Notes under the pieces: model-generated
What the model was told of the DNA's origin: nothing
What the model saw: only the letters and a program-made list of their open reading frames with translations
Databases searched by the model: none
Assembly: GCF_002101965.1 (NCBI RefSeq)
Contig: NZ_LQQA01000007.1
Span: 1 to 64,000 of the forward strand
Source: Mycolicibacterium wolinskyi
Lineage (GTDB): Bacteria > Actinomycetota > Actinomycetes > Mycobacteriales > Mycobacteriaceae
DNA length: 64,000 nucleotides
Reading direction: 5' to 3'
Made by a program: the position numbers and the translations under genes
In this document: one piece after another, positions 53,601 to 63,902 of the stretch
Layout of the letters: each line of letters opens with the position of its first letter
Position numbering within the stretch: position 1 is the stretch's first letter

Positions 53601-54485
53601 TCAACCGACCTCGGCGGGTACGGGCAGGTTACGCGCCCCGGTGCGGGCCGCGCCGATGCCCGCGGCCACCACGAAGCAGATTCCGACCACCGCGGCCGGC
53701 CCAGGAACCTGATGCAGCATCACCAGTCCGACCACCATCGCGAAGGCCGGCTCGAGGCTCATGAGCGTGCCGAATGCGGCCGTCGTCAACTTCCGTAGCG
53801 CGAGCATTTCCAGGGCGAACGGGACGACCGGCAGGAGAATGGCGAGACCCACTCCGATGAGCATTATCTCGGGAGTCAGCCGGCCGAACACCGACGGCCC
53901 GACCGTGACGGTGGCGACGATTCCCGCGACGGGCATCGACACCGCCAAGCCGTTGATCCCGGCGACTTCGTCGCCCACCCGTTGGGTCAGCAGGATGTAG
54001 CAGGCCCAGCACACCGCGGCGCCGAGCGCGTAGAGCACCCCGATGGGATCCACTGTGCCGGACCAGGGTTGGGTGAGCAGCACGACGCCTGCTGCCGCGA
54101 AGCCTGGCCACACGAGCCGACTGCGGCCTTTCCCGTGCGCAACCGCGACGCCGAGCGGGCCCAGAAACTCAAGGGCGGCCGCGGTGCCCAGCGGTATGCG
54201 CGACAGCGCGGCCATGAACAGCAGCGTGACCCCTGCGGTCACGACGCCGAGAACCACACAGGCCCCGAACGTCGATCTGGTGAAGGCGGTGCGGCGCGGG
54301 CGCACGATCGCCAGCATCAGGATCCCCGCCCAGACCAGGCGCAACCAGGCTGCGCCTTCGGCGCCGATGTCGTCGATCAGTGACACGGCCAACGCCAGGC
54401 CAATCTGCACGCACGCCATGGATCCCATCGCCATGAGGGCGCCACTGCGGGCCGGGGTGGAAGTCACTCCTGCATTGAAAAACAC
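53601..54485 (-). CDS. EamA-family exporter (RhtA-like)
   Basis: The 294-residue protein has ten spans in two EamA repeats, with [22 protein letters not shown] resembling the threonine/homoserine exporter RhtA. Substrate unknown. Its ATG at 54485 lies in an AT-richer divergent region facing the nitronate monooxygenase operon. Confidence 0.85.
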   Translation of the reverse strand: MFFNAGVTSTPARSGALMAMGSMACVQIGLALAVSLIDDIGAEGAAWLRLVWAGILMLAIVRPRRTAFTRSTFGACVVLGVVTAGVTLLFMAALSRIPLGTAAALEFLGPLGVAVAHGKGRSRLVWPGFAAAGVVLLTQPWSGTVDPIGVLYALGAAVCWACYILLTQRVGDEVAGINGLAVSMPVAGIVATVTVGPSVFGRLTPEIMLIGVGLAILLPVVPFALEMLALRKLTTAAFGTLMSLEPAFAMVVGLVMLHQVPGPAAVVGICFVVAAGIGAARTGARNLPVPAEVG

Positions 54486-54704
54486 CCGGACCGTTCACGT
54501 CCACATGATCTTCGTGGATATACCGTTCATGATCCGCGAACAGTGTGCGGGTGCCCACCTCTTGCAACCCGCGGGCCGTCAGAGCGTTCTGTTCCAGAGA
54601 ACGCTGCGTTCCCGATAAACCGTTGGTGCTGGTGTCGCAAACGGTCCTACCGTGAATTACGCGCCAAATGTGAGCCGTAACACCGCAGAAACATTGGAGG
54701 ACAA

Positions 54705-55682
54705 ATGCGGCTGAAGAATCGATTCACAGAGAAATTCGGGATTCTGCATCCGATAGTTCTCGCTCCCATGGATTATGTTGCCGACTGGCGATTGGCCAAT
54801 GCGGTTTCGCAAGCGGGCGGCCTCGGCATTCTCGGCGGCGGCTACGGCGACGAGATCTGGCTGAAAGAACAGTTCGACCACGTCTCCGGCGCGGAGATCG
54901 GCGTCGGCTTCATCACGTGGTCGATGGAGCGGCAACCGGGACTGCTCGACTTGGTCATCGAGCAGCGACCGGCCGCCGTGTTCTTGTCGTTCAGCGATCC
55001 CGCTCCCCACGCCCCAGCCATCAAAGCCGCGCGTATCCCGCTGATGTGTCAGGTCCATGACATCGAGCAGGTTCGCCACGCGATCGAGGTGGGAGCCGAC
55101 GTCATCGTCGCGCAGGGCGGCGAGGCCGGCGGTCACGGCACCGCAGCACGGTCGACATTCACGCTGATTCCCGAAGTCGCCGATCTGCTGGCGCGCGAGT
55201 CGCCCGAGGTGATGCTGCTCGCCGCGGGTGGAATCGGTGATGGTCGCGGTCTTGCAGCCGCCCTGGCGCTCGGCGCCGACGGCGCGGTGGTCGGCACCCG
55301 CTTCTGGGCGGCCGCCGAGGCGGCCATCCCGCAGGCGGCGCAGGCCCGCGCACTGCGGGCCACCGGCGACGAGACGATCCGGCAGAACGCGTTCGACATC
55401 GTCCGCGACAAGCCATGGCCCGCGCCCTACACCGGCCGCGTGCTGCGCAACGACTTCCTGCGGCGCTGGCATGGCGACGAGCCCGGCCTGCGCGATGATC
55501 TCGCGCGCCGCCGTGAAGAATTCCGCGCCGCGGTCGAATCGCGCAACTACGACATCGCGAATGTCATCGTCGGTGAAGTCATCGGTCAAATCACCGCCGT
55601 CGAATCAGCGGATTCAATCATCGACCACATGGTCACCGCGGCAGCCGACATTCTCGGCCGTTCTGTTCCGCCACAGCAATGA
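54705..55682 (+). CDS. Nitronate monooxygenase
   Basis: The 325-residue TIM-barrel flavoprotein has the NMO pattern: HPIVLAPMDYVADWRLANAVSQAGGLGILGG, QGGEAGGHGTAAR (FMN phosphate loop) and LAAGGIGDGRGLAAALALGADGAVVGTRF. It oxidises nitronates to carbonyl and nitrite. First gene of a six-gene operon; its stop overlaps the transporter start (ATGA). Confidence 0.88.
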   Translation: MRLKNRFTEKFGILHPIVLAPMDYVADWRLANAVSQAGGLGILGGGYGDEIWLKEQFDHVSGAEIGVGFITWSMERQPGLLDLVIEQRPAAVFLSFSDPAPHAPAIKAARIPLMCQVHDIEQVRHAIEVGADVIVAQGGEAGGHGTAARSTFTLIPEVADLLARESPEVMLLAAGGIGDGRGLAAALALGADGAVVGTRFWAAAEAAIPQAAQARALRATGDETIRQNAFDIVRDKPWPAPYTGRVLRNDFLRRWHGDEPGLRDDLARRREEFRAAVESRNYDIANVIVGEVIGQITAVESADSIIDHMVTAAADILGRSVPPQQ

Positions 55683-57097
55683 CGAATTCACGTATTTCTC
55701 GAATGGAAACCATGACAGATAAACGCTCACCCGACCGGCCGGCTTCGGCGCGGGAATTACGGAAGATCGTCACGGCCTCGAGCCTGGGCACGCTCATCGA
55801 GTGGTACGACTTCTACATCTACGGCAGTCTCGCGGTGGTGTTCTCCGGGATGTTCTTCCCTGAGGGCAACACCGCTGCGGCGCTCCTGGTGACGGTTGCG
55901 GCGTTCGGCACCGGCTTCGTCGTGCGCCCGATCGGCGCGGTGGTCTTCGGTCGAATGGGCGATCGCGTGGGCCGGAAGAAGACGTTCTTGACGACGCTGC
56001 TCATCATGGGTGGCGCGACCACCCTGCTGGGACTACTGCCCACCTATGAGCACATCGGCCTGGCTGCGCCACTCCTGTTGGTTTTGCTGCGGTTGCTCCA
56101 GGGCCTCGCGATCGGCGGCGAGTACGGCGGCGCGGCGATCTACATCGCCGAGCATGCACCCAAACGGCGGCGCGGTGCGGTCACCAGCTTTCTGCAGACC
56201 ACCGCCACGGGCGGTCTTGTCCTGTCGATCGGTGTGATCGTGTTGTGCCGGTTGATCGTCGGTGAGGAACAGTTCGAGGCGTGGGGGTGGCGCATACCGT
56301 TCCTGCTGTCTGCCGTGCTCGTCCTGTTTTCGCTCAAGGTCCGGCTGAAGATGCACGAGTCGCCGGTATTCGAGGAGATGCGGCAGAACGGTCGCCTGTC
56401 CCAGACGCCGGTCAAAGATGCTGTCGCACAACGGCCCACACTGATCCTGCTGTTGACCGTGCTCTTCGGTGTGACCGCAGGGCTGGGCGTGGCGTGGTAC
56501 ACCAGCCAGTTCTATTCGCTCTATTTCCTCCAGAGCATCCTCCAGGTCGACTTCCTCACCGCCAATCTGTGCGTGGGAATCGCCCTCGTGGTCGCCACCC
56601 CGTTCTTCGTCGTCTTCGGGTGGCTGTCCGACCGGATCGGCCGGCCACCGGTCATCTTGACCGGCCTGGTGTTGTCCGCAGCCGGCTGCTATCCGCTGTT
56701 CGCCTGGGTACGGCAGGCCGCGATCGACGGAGACGAAGTGTCGATGGTCGTGGCGCTGACCCTGCAGGTCGTGCTCGTCGCGGCGATCTACGGACCAGTG
56801 GCGGCGTTCCTGACCGAGCTGTTCCCGCCGCAGATCCGCTACACCGGACTGTCCCTGGCTTACCACCTGGGCACTGGCGTGTTCGGTGGATTCACCCCAC
56901 TCATCGCGCTGTCGCTCAACACGTCGCTCGACAGCGCCATGGCCGGTCTGATCTACCCGATCGCCGTCACCGCGGTGACCGCGGTGATCTTCGTGGTGTT
57001 CCTGCGGCGTGGCCACGCCAGTCCGATCGTGGCCCGCGCATGGGCGGCGACCGACGTCGCGGGAACATCTGCGCCCACCCGGATGTCTCCGTTGTAG
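55679..57097 (+). CDS. MHS-family MFS metabolite:proton symporter
   Basis: The 472-residue protein has twelve spans and the MHS signatures SSLGTLIEWYDFYIYG and FGRMGDRVGRKKTFLTTL. Family members import organic acids (shikimate, proline, dicarboxylates). Overlaps the NMO gene. An in-frame ATG nearer the membrane start (55703) may be the real one. Confidence 0.87.
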   Translation: MTNSRISRMETMTDKRSPDRPASARELRKIVTASSLGTLIEWYDFYIYGSLAVVFSGMFFPEGNTAAALLVTVAAFGTGFVVRPIGAVVFGRMGDRVGRKKTFLTTLLIMGGATTLLGLLPTYEHIGLAAPLLLVLLRLLQGLAIGGEYGGAAIYIAEHAPKRRRGAVTSFLQTTATGGLVLSIGVIVLCRLIVGEEQFEAWGWRIPFLLSAVLVLFSLKVRLKMHESPVFEEMRQNGRLSQTPVKDAVAQRPTLILLLTVLFGVTAGLGVAWYTSQFYSLYFLQSILQVDFLTANLCVGIALVVATPFFVVFGWLSDRIGRPPVILTGLVLSAAGCYPLFAWVRQAAIDGDEVSMVVALTLQVVLVAAIYGPVAAFLTELFPPQIRYTGLSLAYHLGTGVFGGFTPLIALSLNTSLDSAMAGLIYPIAVTAVTAVIFVVFLRRGHASPIVARAWAATDVAGTSAPTRMSPL

Positions 57098-57126
57098 GCA
57101 CGAACCGAACAGGAAGCGAGAGTCGA

Positions 57127-57534
57127 ATGCCACTGGTTCGTATCGATCTGCTGAACCACCATGGAAATGAACACATCCGAAACGTCGCCGACGCCATCCA
57201 CCGAAGCCTGGTCGCGGTACTCGGAATCCCCGAGCGTGACCGGTTCCAGGTCATCACCCCGCATCGCCCCGGAGAGATCATCGCGCTGGACGCCGGCCTC
57301 GGGTTCGACCGCTCGCCGGACACCGTGATCATCCAGATCTTCACGCAGCGCGGGCGTTCCATCGACACGAAGGAACGGCTCTACGCCGAGATCGCGGCGC
57401 AGCTGGAGGCGGTGGGAGTCCGCGGCGACGACATTTTCGTCGGCATCGCAGAGAACGGACCCGAGGACTGGTCGTTCGGTTTCGGAAAGGCCCAGTACGT
57501 CACCGGCGAACTCGCCGTACCGGAGCCGAGCTGA
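57127..57534 (+). CDS. Tautomerase-family protein
   Basis: The 135-residue protein begins MPLVRIDL, giving the catalytic N-terminal proline of the 4-oxalocrotonate tautomerase superfamily, and is long enough to be two beta-alpha-beta units. Its stop overlaps the next ATG by TGATG. Confidence 0.85.
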   Translation: MPLVRIDLLNHHGNEHIRNVADAIHRSLVAVLGIPERDRFQVITPHRPGEIIALDAGLGFDRSPDTVIIQIFTQRGRSIDTKERLYAEIAAQLEAVGVRGDDIFVGIAENGPEDWSFGFGKAQYVTGELAVPEPS

Positions 57535-58265
57535 TGACGTCGGCGCCCTCCCCCAGCCGGTACGGTTCCATCGCGTTCACGGCACCGGTCGCCAAACGCC
57601 AGGAGGCGGCGGGCAGCATCTGCACATACGGGCGGTTTCGCGCCGACGGCGACGACATCGGGTCCGTCGACGGCCTCGACTCACGGACGCGGGCGCTCGT
57701 CGTCGCAGCCCAGTCCTTCTTCATCGCCACCGTGACTCCGGACGGCTGGCCGTATGTGCAACACCGGGGCGGCCCGCCCGGCTTCGTCCGGGTGTTGGAC
57801 AGCGCGACCATCGCTTTCGCCGATTACGTCGGCAACGAACAGTTCGTCACCATCGGCAATCTCGATGCCGACAACCGCACCGCGCTGTTCTTCATCGACT
57901 ACCCGACCCGGCTGAGAGTCAAGGTGTTCGGTCGAGCGACCGTGGTCGAACGCGCAGACTCGCCGGAGTTCGTCGATGGGCTTCTCGCGGTCGATGACAG
58001 GCAGGCACGCGGTCACCGTGCGATCGTCATCCGGGTCGAGGCAACAGATGTCAACTGCCGCAGGAACATTTCGCCGTTGTATGACGAAGCTTCCGTTCGC
58101 GAGCGGCTACGGCTCCCCCGGGCCGACCTGCTCGACGAGATCCGGGTGCTCAAGCTTCGCAATCGCGAACTCGAAGACCAGGCCACCGCAGTCGCTGGGT
58201 CAAGTGATCGGCCCGGGAGCATACTGAGTGAGGCAAGCCCGGCCAGGGCCGAGGAAAGGGACTGA
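57534..58265 (+). CDS. Pyridoxamine 5'-phosphate oxidase-fold flavoprotein
   Basis: The 243-residue protein has the split-barrel pattern FIATVTPDGWPYVQHRGGPPGFVRVLD and DYVGNEQFVTIGNLDADNRTALF, with an extra Glu-rich C-terminal helix. It resembles a family of flavin-binding proteins with unknown substrate. Operon position suggests a role in the same oxidation pathway. The second of two such proteins in the window (the other is at 7333). Confidence 0.8.
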   Translation: MTSAPSPSRYGSIAFTAPVAKRQEAAGSICTYGRFRADGDDIGSVDGLDSRTRALVVAAQSFFIATVTPDGWPYVQHRGGPPGFVRVLDSATIAFADYVGNEQFVTIGNLDADNRTALFFIDYPTRLRVKVFGRATVVERADSPEFVDGLLAVDDRQARGHRAIVIRVEATDVNCRRNISPLYDEASVRERLRLPRADLLDEIRVLKLRNRELEDQATAVAGSSDRPGSILSEASPARAEERD

Positions 58266-58267
58266 GT

Positions 58268-59197
58268 GTGGACGTCGCAGACCTCAACTTCTTCCTGGCA
58301 GTAGCCCGCACCGGTGGAGTATCCCGGGCGGCCACGGAGCTGCTTACGGTCCAGTCGAACGTCAGCTCACGGATACGGGCGCTTGAGGACGAGCTCGGCG
58401 TCGCGCTCTTCCGGCGCCACGCCCGCGGCATGACGCTCACCGCCTCTGGGCAACTGCTGGTGCCCTATGCCGAGCGGATCACCCAGCTCATGCGGGAACT
58501 GACCCAGGTCGTCAGGGACGAGGGCGACCCCAGCGGACGGGTTTCCATCGGGTCGATGGAGTCCACGGCGGGGCTGCGGCTCCCGAAAGTTCTGAGCAGT
58601 TTCAGCGCCGACTGCCCGAAGGTCGATTTGACGCTGTCGATCGACACGACCGACGCGCTCATCGGGCAGGTACTCGACCAGCGGCTGGACGGTGCCTTCG
58701 TGTGCGGCCCCGTCCGAGATCCCGAACTCGCCGCCGAACCGGTCTTTCTCGAGCAGCTCGTCGTGGTCGGAGATGCATCGGTTGTTGATCTCGACGGCGC
58801 ACTCATGCGTCGGTGCCCGCCGCGGATCCTCGTGCTGAAGGCCGGTTGTGCCTATCGTGGCCGACTGGAGAAACTGTACGAAGACCGTGACCTTCCGGCG
58901 CCGAGCATCCTCGAATTGTCAAACCTGGACGGCATTCTCGGGTGTGTCGCCGCCGGTATGGGCACAACGCTGCTGCCGCTCGCAGTCGTGACCGCCTCAC
59001 CGTTGGCGTCTACGCTCACAGTGCATCACCCGCCGCCCGAAATCGCGCGTGCTCAAACGGTATTCGTCCGCAGGCGCGACGCCGTCGAGACACCCGCGAT
59101 CGCGCGGTTCTTGGCGTGTGCACGCGAGGCGACGTCGCGTGAGCCGTTGCAGGCCGTCGATCGGCACACCGTCGAGCCGGATCGGCTGATTTCATGA
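58268..59197 (+). CDS. LysR-family transcriptional regulator
   Basis: The 309-residue protein has an N-terminal helix-turn-helix (LNFFLAVARTGGVSRAATELLTVQSNVSSRIRALE) and a LysR substrate-binding domain. GTG start two bases after the upstream stop. It most likely senses the substrate of the operon that contains it. Confidence 0.9.
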   Translation: MDVADLNFFLAVARTGGVSRAATELLTVQSNVSSRIRALEDELGVALFRRHARGMTLTASGQLLVPYAERITQLMRELTQVVRDEGDPSGRVSIGSMESTAGLRLPKVLSSFSADCPKVDLTLSIDTTDALIGQVLDQRLDGAFVCGPVRDPELAAEPVFLEQLVVVGDASVVDLDGALMRRCPPRILVLKAGCAYRGRLEKLYEDRDLPAPSILELSNLDGILGCVAAGMGTTLLPLAVVTASPLASTLTVHHPPPEIARAQTVFVRRRDAVETPAIARFLACAREATSREPLQAVDRHTVEPDRLIS

Positions 59198-60045
59198 CAG
59201 CCGATGATCACCGCGCGCTGCCGATGAGTTCGCAACGGCACCCGCTGGCCATCGGCGTCATCGGCGGCCCCACTGCGGTCATCGACTACGGCGGATTGCG
59301 GTTCGTAACCGAACCCACGTTCGACCCGCCGGGCGAATACGGTGCCTACCGCAAGGAGATCGGCCCGGCGCTGAGCCCGGCGGAACTCGGCGCTGTCGAC
59401 GCGGTGCTGCTGAGCCACGATCTGCATCCGGACAACTTCGACCACGCGGGCCGAACCTTCGCCCAGACCGTCCCGGTGATCCTGACCGGTCCACAAGCCG
59501 CCGGACGGCTCGGCGGCAATGCGCACGGTCTGGCCGCGTTCACCTCGACCGAAGTCCTTGGCGCCGACAGCGGTCCCGGGGTCACCGTCTACGCCGTGCC
59601 CGCACAACACGGCCCGTCCGACGGTGATCGCGACGAATACGGCAACATCAACACCGAAGTGACCGGATTCGTCCTACAGTACGACGGCCTGCCCACCGTC
59701 TACGTGAGCGGAGACAACGCCTCGATCGCGCCGGTGCGCGAAATCGCCGACCGCTTCCCGGCTGTCGACATCGCGATCCTGCACACCGGAGCCGCTCGCG
59801 TACCGACGAAGAACTCCGGTCGCGCACTCACCTTGACCGCCGACCGCGCCGCGGCCGTCACCGAACTCATCGGGGCGTCGATCGTCGTTCCCGTCCATTG
59901 CGAAGGCTGGTCGCTCTACAGCGAGACGCCCGAGGACATCCGCCGGTCGTTCGACGACGCGGGGATCGGTGCCCGGCTACGTGACGCACGCCCAGGCTAC
60001 TGGGCCGTGCACGGCACCGACTCTGCGGGAAGTCTCGTCAACTGA
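59194..60045 (+). CDS. MBL-fold metallo-hydrolase
   Basis: The 283-residue protein has a metal motif in SHDLHPDNFDHAG, a variant HxLHxDxxD, and a downstream VHCEGW. It resembles UPF0173-type hydrolases. The ATG overlaps the LysR stop (ATGA). Substrate unknown. Confidence 0.83.
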   Translation: MTADDHRALPMSSQRHPLAIGVIGGPTAVIDYGGLRFVTEPTFDPPGEYGAYRKEIGPALSPAELGAVDAVLLSHDLHPDNFDHAGRTFAQTVPVILTGPQAAGRLGGNAHGLAAFTSTEVLGADSGPGVTVYAVPAQHGPSDGDRDEYGNINTEVTGFVLQYDGLPTVYVSGDNASIAPVREIADRFPAVDIAILHTGAARVPTKNSGRALTLTADRAAAVTELIGASIVVPVHCEGWSLYSETPEDIRRSFDDAGIGARLRDARPGYWAVHGTDSAGSLVN

Positions 60046-60113
60046 CATCGACAGTCTCCTGCAGTTCGTGTCGTGATCATCTACCCGACACCAAGACGTG
60101 GCAGGGTGCCGGT

Positions 60114-60581
60114 GTGCGGGTCGAACCCAGTCCGGTGCCGCCGGTCCAGCGGTTCCACCGATTCTGCGTCCAGATCGTCGACCGCTTGCCTTTCGGGCTG
60201 AAAAATGTTGTCGCACCGACATTCCTGGGTTTCGTGCTGATCAACAGCTTCACGTTCGGCGTGGACCTGGTGATCCTGACGGTGCTGCACGGCGGATTCC
60301 ACGTTCCCCTGCCGATCGCAGTGACCGTCGGCTACGCGTGCGCGTTCGGGTTGGCGTATTTCCTCAACCGCATCTTCAACTTTCGCTCCCACGCCGCGGT
60401 CGGCCCGCAGATGACGGTGTACGTCGTGGTGGTCGTGATCAACTACCTCGCGTTCATCCTGGGCGTGTCGAGTGTGCTCGCGGCCCTGGAAGTGGAATAT
60501 CACCTGGCCCGCATCGTCGCGGGCGGCTGCGAAGCCATCTACATGTACAGCGCGATGCGTTGGGTCGTGTTCCGGCGGTGA
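60114..60581 (+). CDS. GtrA-family membrane protein
   Basis: The 155-residue protein has four membrane spans and the FLGFVLINSFTFGVDLVIL, GYACAFGLAYFLNRIFNFRS pattern of GtrA-like flippases involved in polysaccharide glycosylation. GTG start. No glycosyltransferase is adjacent. Confidence 0.85.
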   Translation: MRVEPSPVPPVQRFHRFCVQIVDRLPFGLKNVVAPTFLGFVLINSFTFGVDLVILTVLHGGFHVPLPIAVTVGYACAFGLAYFLNRIFNFRSHAAVGPQMTVYVVVVVINYLAFILGVSSVLAALEVEYHLARIVAGGCEAIYMYSAMRWVVFRR

Positions 60582-60585
60582 AGCC

Positions 60586-61647
60586 CTAGCGCAGGAACTC
60601 GACGAGCACGTCGGTCATCGCGGGTATCGCGTCGCGCGAAATCACCTCGTAGCCATGCGTGCTGAGGGTCGGCAGGCACAGCAGGCCCGCCCGTGGTGAC
60701 AGGCTAGAGGCCTTGGCGTGCGATGCATCCGACTCGAACGCTCCGAGAACCGCGGCCTGCGGCGACAGTCCCAACTTGGCGGCGATTTCCATCAGACGGT
60801 CCGCGACGTCCTTGTCGTACACACACTGCGCGTCGCTGTACGCGACGATCGGCCCGCCCTCGATCGTGGTGTCGTATTCGGCCTCGGTCGGGCCGACTTC
60901 GAGTGCGAGCGTCAGGTCACCCGGCAGAGTTCGGCAGGCGTGTAAGGCGCCGACGCCGCCGACCTCCTCGGCCGTGGTGAACACCACGTACACATCACCT
61001 GCCGGGCGCTGTCCCGGCTCGCAGAGCGCACGGGCCGCCTGCAGCAGTGCGGTCACCGCAGCGCGGTCGTCCATGAAGTAACAGCCCAAAAAGCCGCCGA
61101 CATCGATCAACGTCCGCTTGCTGCGGTGAATGCACACTCGCGTGCCCGGACCGATGCCCGCGCCGGTCAACTCGTCCGGTGTCCTGCCGGTGAAGACGTA
61201 GACGTCAGGCCAGTCGAGGGCCTTGTCTCCCTGGTCGGGTTTCGTCGCCCAGATCCGTTGGCTCTCCTGCGTCGTGTGTTCGGAACCCAATGACAACACG
61301 CCGCAGCACTGGTCCTGGGCGCCCAGCACCGCGACGGGTCCGAGGCCGAAATTGGCCGGATACATCGTGCCGAGCGGCGTGAGGCGCAATGTGCCGTCCT
61401 GCTCGACGCGCTTGACGAGCATGGAGAGCTCGTCCATATGCGCCATGACCCGCGCCGGCGGCGACCCGTGCTCACCTCGGATCAACCCGATGAGGTTGCC
61501 CGCGGCATCGACCCACGTCTCGTCGGCAAACGGTTCGAGTTCGCGTCGGCACACCTCCCGGACGGCGTCCTCCTGGCCGCACGGGCCGTACGCCCACAAC
61601 AGTTCCTGCAAGAGCTCACGCGAAAATTCGAGGTCGTCGTCGGCCAC
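60586..61647 (-). CDS. M42-family metallopeptidase
   Basis: The 353-residue protein has the metal-ligand set of M42 aminopeptidases: AHMDE, YFMDDRAAV, FTTAEEVGGVG (catalytic Glu pair) and a C-terminal HGYE in STHGYEV. The usual Asp in the fourth position appears as Glu (LALEVGP). Cleaves N-terminal residues from peptides; related enzymes act on acylated substrates. It ends five bases from the GtrA gene stop. Confidence 0.86.
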   Translation of the reverse strand: MADDDLEFSRELLQELLWAYGPCGQEDAVREVCRRELEPFADETWVDAAGNLIGLIRGEHGSPPARVMAHMDELSMLVKRVEQDGTLRLTPLGTMYPANFGLGPVAVLGAQDQCCGVLSLGSEHTTQESQRIWATKPDQGDKALDWPDVYVFTGRTPDELTGAGIGPGTRVCIHRSKRTLIDVGGFLGCYFMDDRAAVTALLQAARALCEPGQRPAGDVYVVFTTAEEVGGVGALHACRTLPGDLTLALEVGPTEAEYDTTIEGGPIVAYSDAQCVYDKDVADRLMEIAAKLGLSPQAAVLGAFESDASHAKASSLSPRAGLLCLPTLSTHGYEVISRDAIPAMTDVLVEFLR

Positions 61648-61667
61648 CGCAGTGGTATTGCCGGAAT

Positions 61668-61690
61668 CGGCCCGCGCGAAACGCGGGCCG
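61668..61690. repeat. Nine-base perfect inverted repeat between rpiB-like and M42 genes
   Basis: CGGCCCGCG and CGCGGGCCG flank a five-base CGAAA loop, lying between the minus-strand RpiB-like stop (61699) and the peptidase start (61647). A terminator or attenuator without a U-tract, reading on the minus strand. Confidence 0.55.
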
Positions 61691-61698
61691 TGCCCGCC

Positions 61699-62160
61699 CT
61701 ACTTCGCTACGGATTCGTATCCGCAGATGGCCTCCACCTTGTCGGCGGACTTGCTGGCCGGATCGAATTCGTAACCGAGCCATTCGCGGGCCAGCCGGCG
61801 CGCCAGCTCAAGACCGACGACCCGTTGCCCGAAGCACAGCACCTGCGCGTTGTTGGACAACACCGACCGTTCCACCGAGAAACTGTCGTGGGCGGTCACC
61901 GCGCGGATGCCCGGCACCTTGTTGGCGCTGATCGCAACGCCGAGACCGGTTCCGCAGACGAGCAGCGCCCGGTCGGCTTTGCCCTCGGCGACCAGGCGCG
62001 CCGCCGCCACCGCCACGTGCGGATATGCGGTGTCCTCGTCAGAGCCCACGCCGACGTCGATGACCTCGCTCACCCGATCGTCGGCGGCCAGATCGCCTTT
62101 GAGCGCTTCTTTGTACTCGTAGCCGGCATCGTCGGCGCCGACGACAATCCGTAACGCCAT
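61699..62160 (-). CDS. RpiB/LacAB-family isomerase, probably a tetrulose-4-phosphate isomerase
   Basis: The 153-residue protein is an RpiB-type isomerase with [13 protein letters not shown] at the N-terminus, the catalytic Cys in [16 protein letters not shown] and [12 protein letters not shown]. RpiB isomerises ribose-5-phosphate; the neighbouring DAK-type kinase suggests the erythrulose-phosphate isomerases (DerI) of the mycobacterial tetritol pathway. ATG at 62160 is chosen over a longer in-frame start because it coincides with the upstream stop (TGATG). Confidence 0.85.
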   Translation of the reverse strand: MALRIVVGADDAGYEYKEALKGDLAADDRVSEVIDVGVGSDEDTAYPHVAVAAARLVAEGKADRALLVCGTGLGVAISANKVPGIRAVTAHDSFSVERSVLSNNAQVLCFGQRVVGLELARRLAREWLGYEFDPASKSADKVEAICGYESVAK

Positions 62161-63902
62161 CAGTTGTCTCCTTGTGTCGTGAGGGTCAAGCAATCGCCGA
62201 CGGTGCGGGCGCACAGTGCCAGCGATGTGGCGCCGGCATCGGGAGTGCCCACACTGCGTTCGGCGAGTGGCCGGGCTCGCCCGACCTTGGGGCGCAGCTC
62301 CGCGGTGGCGCGGGCGGCTTCGGTGGCCGTCTCGGCGGCGGCTCGCCAACTGTCCTGCCATGACTCACCGTCGGCGACGTGTCGCTCCAGCTCCTCGACG
62401 AAGGGCAGCAAGGCGTCCAGCATCGTCTTGTCACCCGGCGCGGCGCCGCCCAAGCGGATCAACGCGTCATAACCGTCGCGCATTCCGGCCGCGACATCGG
62501 CTGCCGACGGCCGTCCGGTGTCACCCAGCCGGGTCCCGAGCGCGGTGAGCAGGGCGCCCCACAGGACACCGGAGGTGCCACCGGCCTTGGCGGCCCACGC
62601 TTTTCCGGCAGCAGCGAGCACCGAGCCCTGTCCCCCGCCGTCGGCGACGGCGGCAGCAGCGGCCTCGCGGGCCGCCGATGATCCCTTGACCATGCCGCGG
62701 CCGTGGTCACCGTCACCGGCGATCGCGTCGATGCGGCCGAGTTCTTCCTCGGCATCGGCCAAGGCCGCGGCCATCGAATCGAGGGCGCGCGCGACCAGCC
62801 TCGCCCCTTTTCGGCTGTCGTCGTCGGACAGTTCGTTGAGAGGCGGTGCGGCTGAAACGGTCTCGGTGTCCTGATCGGAACGCAGCTGCCCGGATTGCGG
62901 TTGCGCCGCCGCGCCCTTCTTGTACGCCGGCGTGTCGGCGGGCGCCGTCCAGTACCGCTCGAGTTCCTCGTCGAGCCACATCACGGTCAGCGAACAGCCG
63001 GCCATGTCGAGGCTCGTGACGAGTTCGCCGACTTCCGGATCGACCACGGTGTAGCCGCGCTCGCGGAGCAGGCGCGACACCTCACCCCAAACGACGAACA
63101 GTTCCTCGTACTTGGTGCGGCCGAGACCGTTGAGGATCACCGCGATTCGCTTCTCGGGAGCGTCGGGCCGGTCGCCGAGCACACCGTCGACCAGCGTCGC
63201 GGCCAGTCCGGCGGCCGTGGGCATGGCCTCGTCCGCGACCCCGGGCTCACCGTGGATCCCCAACCCGAGACCCATGTGTCCCTCGGGAACGGTGAACAAC
63301 GGATGGTCGGCGCCGGGCAACGTGCAGCCGTCGAACGCCACACCCAGCGTGCGGCTCGCCGCGTTCGCGGCCTCGGCCACCCGGATCACGCCGGCCAGGT
63401 CCTGCCCTTCCTCGGCTGCCGCGCTCGCACATTTGAACACCGTGAAATCGCCTGCGATACCGCGCCTTTTGGCCTCTTCGCCGCGCGGAGCGCTCGCGAT
63501 GTCGTCGGTGACGGCGAAATAATGGGCATCGATGCCCTCGCTGCGCAGCTGGGTGACGGCCAATCCGAAGTTCATCACGTCACCGGCGTAGTTGCCGGTG
63601 GTGAGCAGCACTCCGGCGTCGCCGTGCGCGGCGCGTGCGACCGAGGCGGCTTCTTCGGCCGACGGCGACGTGAAGATGTTGCCGACGACGGCGCCGTCGG
63701 CGAAACCCGGTCCGACGGTGCCGCAGAACGCCGGGTAATGGCCCGAACCGCCGCCGATCACGACCGCGACCTTGCCCGGCCGCGTACGGTGCGCCCGCAC
63801 CACACCACCGGGCACGCCGGTGACATAGCGTGCGTTCGCGTCGAGGAACCCGACGAGCATGTCCTCGGTGAATCGCGCGGGATCGTTGAACAACTTCGTC
63901 AT
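62160..63902 (-). CDS. Dihydroxyacetone kinase-family protein, probable L-erythrulose kinase
   Basis: The 580-residue protein combines DhaK (about 1-330; [15 protein letters not shown] and HYFAVTDD) and DhaL (about 375-575; [18 protein letters not shown]) domains and so uses ATP directly. Architecture and operon match the tetrulose kinases (LerK/DerK) that feed the tetritol pathway in M. smegmatis; dihydroxyacetone is the alternative substrate. The ATG at 63902 overlaps the upstream ABC ATPase stop (ATGA). Confidence 0.87.
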   Translation of the reverse strand: MTKLFNDPARFTEDMLVGFLDANARYVTGVPGGVVRAHRTRPGKVAVVIGGGSGHYPAFCGTVGPGFADGAVVGNIFTSPSAEEAASVARAAHGDAGVLLTTGNYAGDVMNFGLAVTQLRSEGIDAHYFAVTDDIASAPRGEEAKRRGIAGDFTVFKCASAAAEEGQDLAGVIRVAEAANAASRTLGVAFDGCTLPGADHPLFTVPEGHMGLGLGIHGEPGVADEAMPTAAGLAATLVDGVLGDRPDAPEKRIAVILNGLGRTKYEELFVVWGEVSRLLRERGYTVVDPEVGELVTSLDMAGCSLTVMWLDEELERYWTAPADTPAYKKGAAAQPQSGQLRSDQDTETVSAAPPLNELSDDDSRKGARLVARALDSMAAALADAEEELGRIDAIAGDGDHGRGMVKGSSAAREAAAAAVADGGGQGSVLAAAGKAWAAKAGGTSGVLWGALLTALGTRLGDTGRPSAADVAAGMRDGYDALIRLGGAAPGDKTMLDALLPFVEELERHVADGESWQDSWRAAAETATEAARATAELRPKVGRARPLAERSVGTPDAGATSLALCARTVGDCLTLTTQGDN

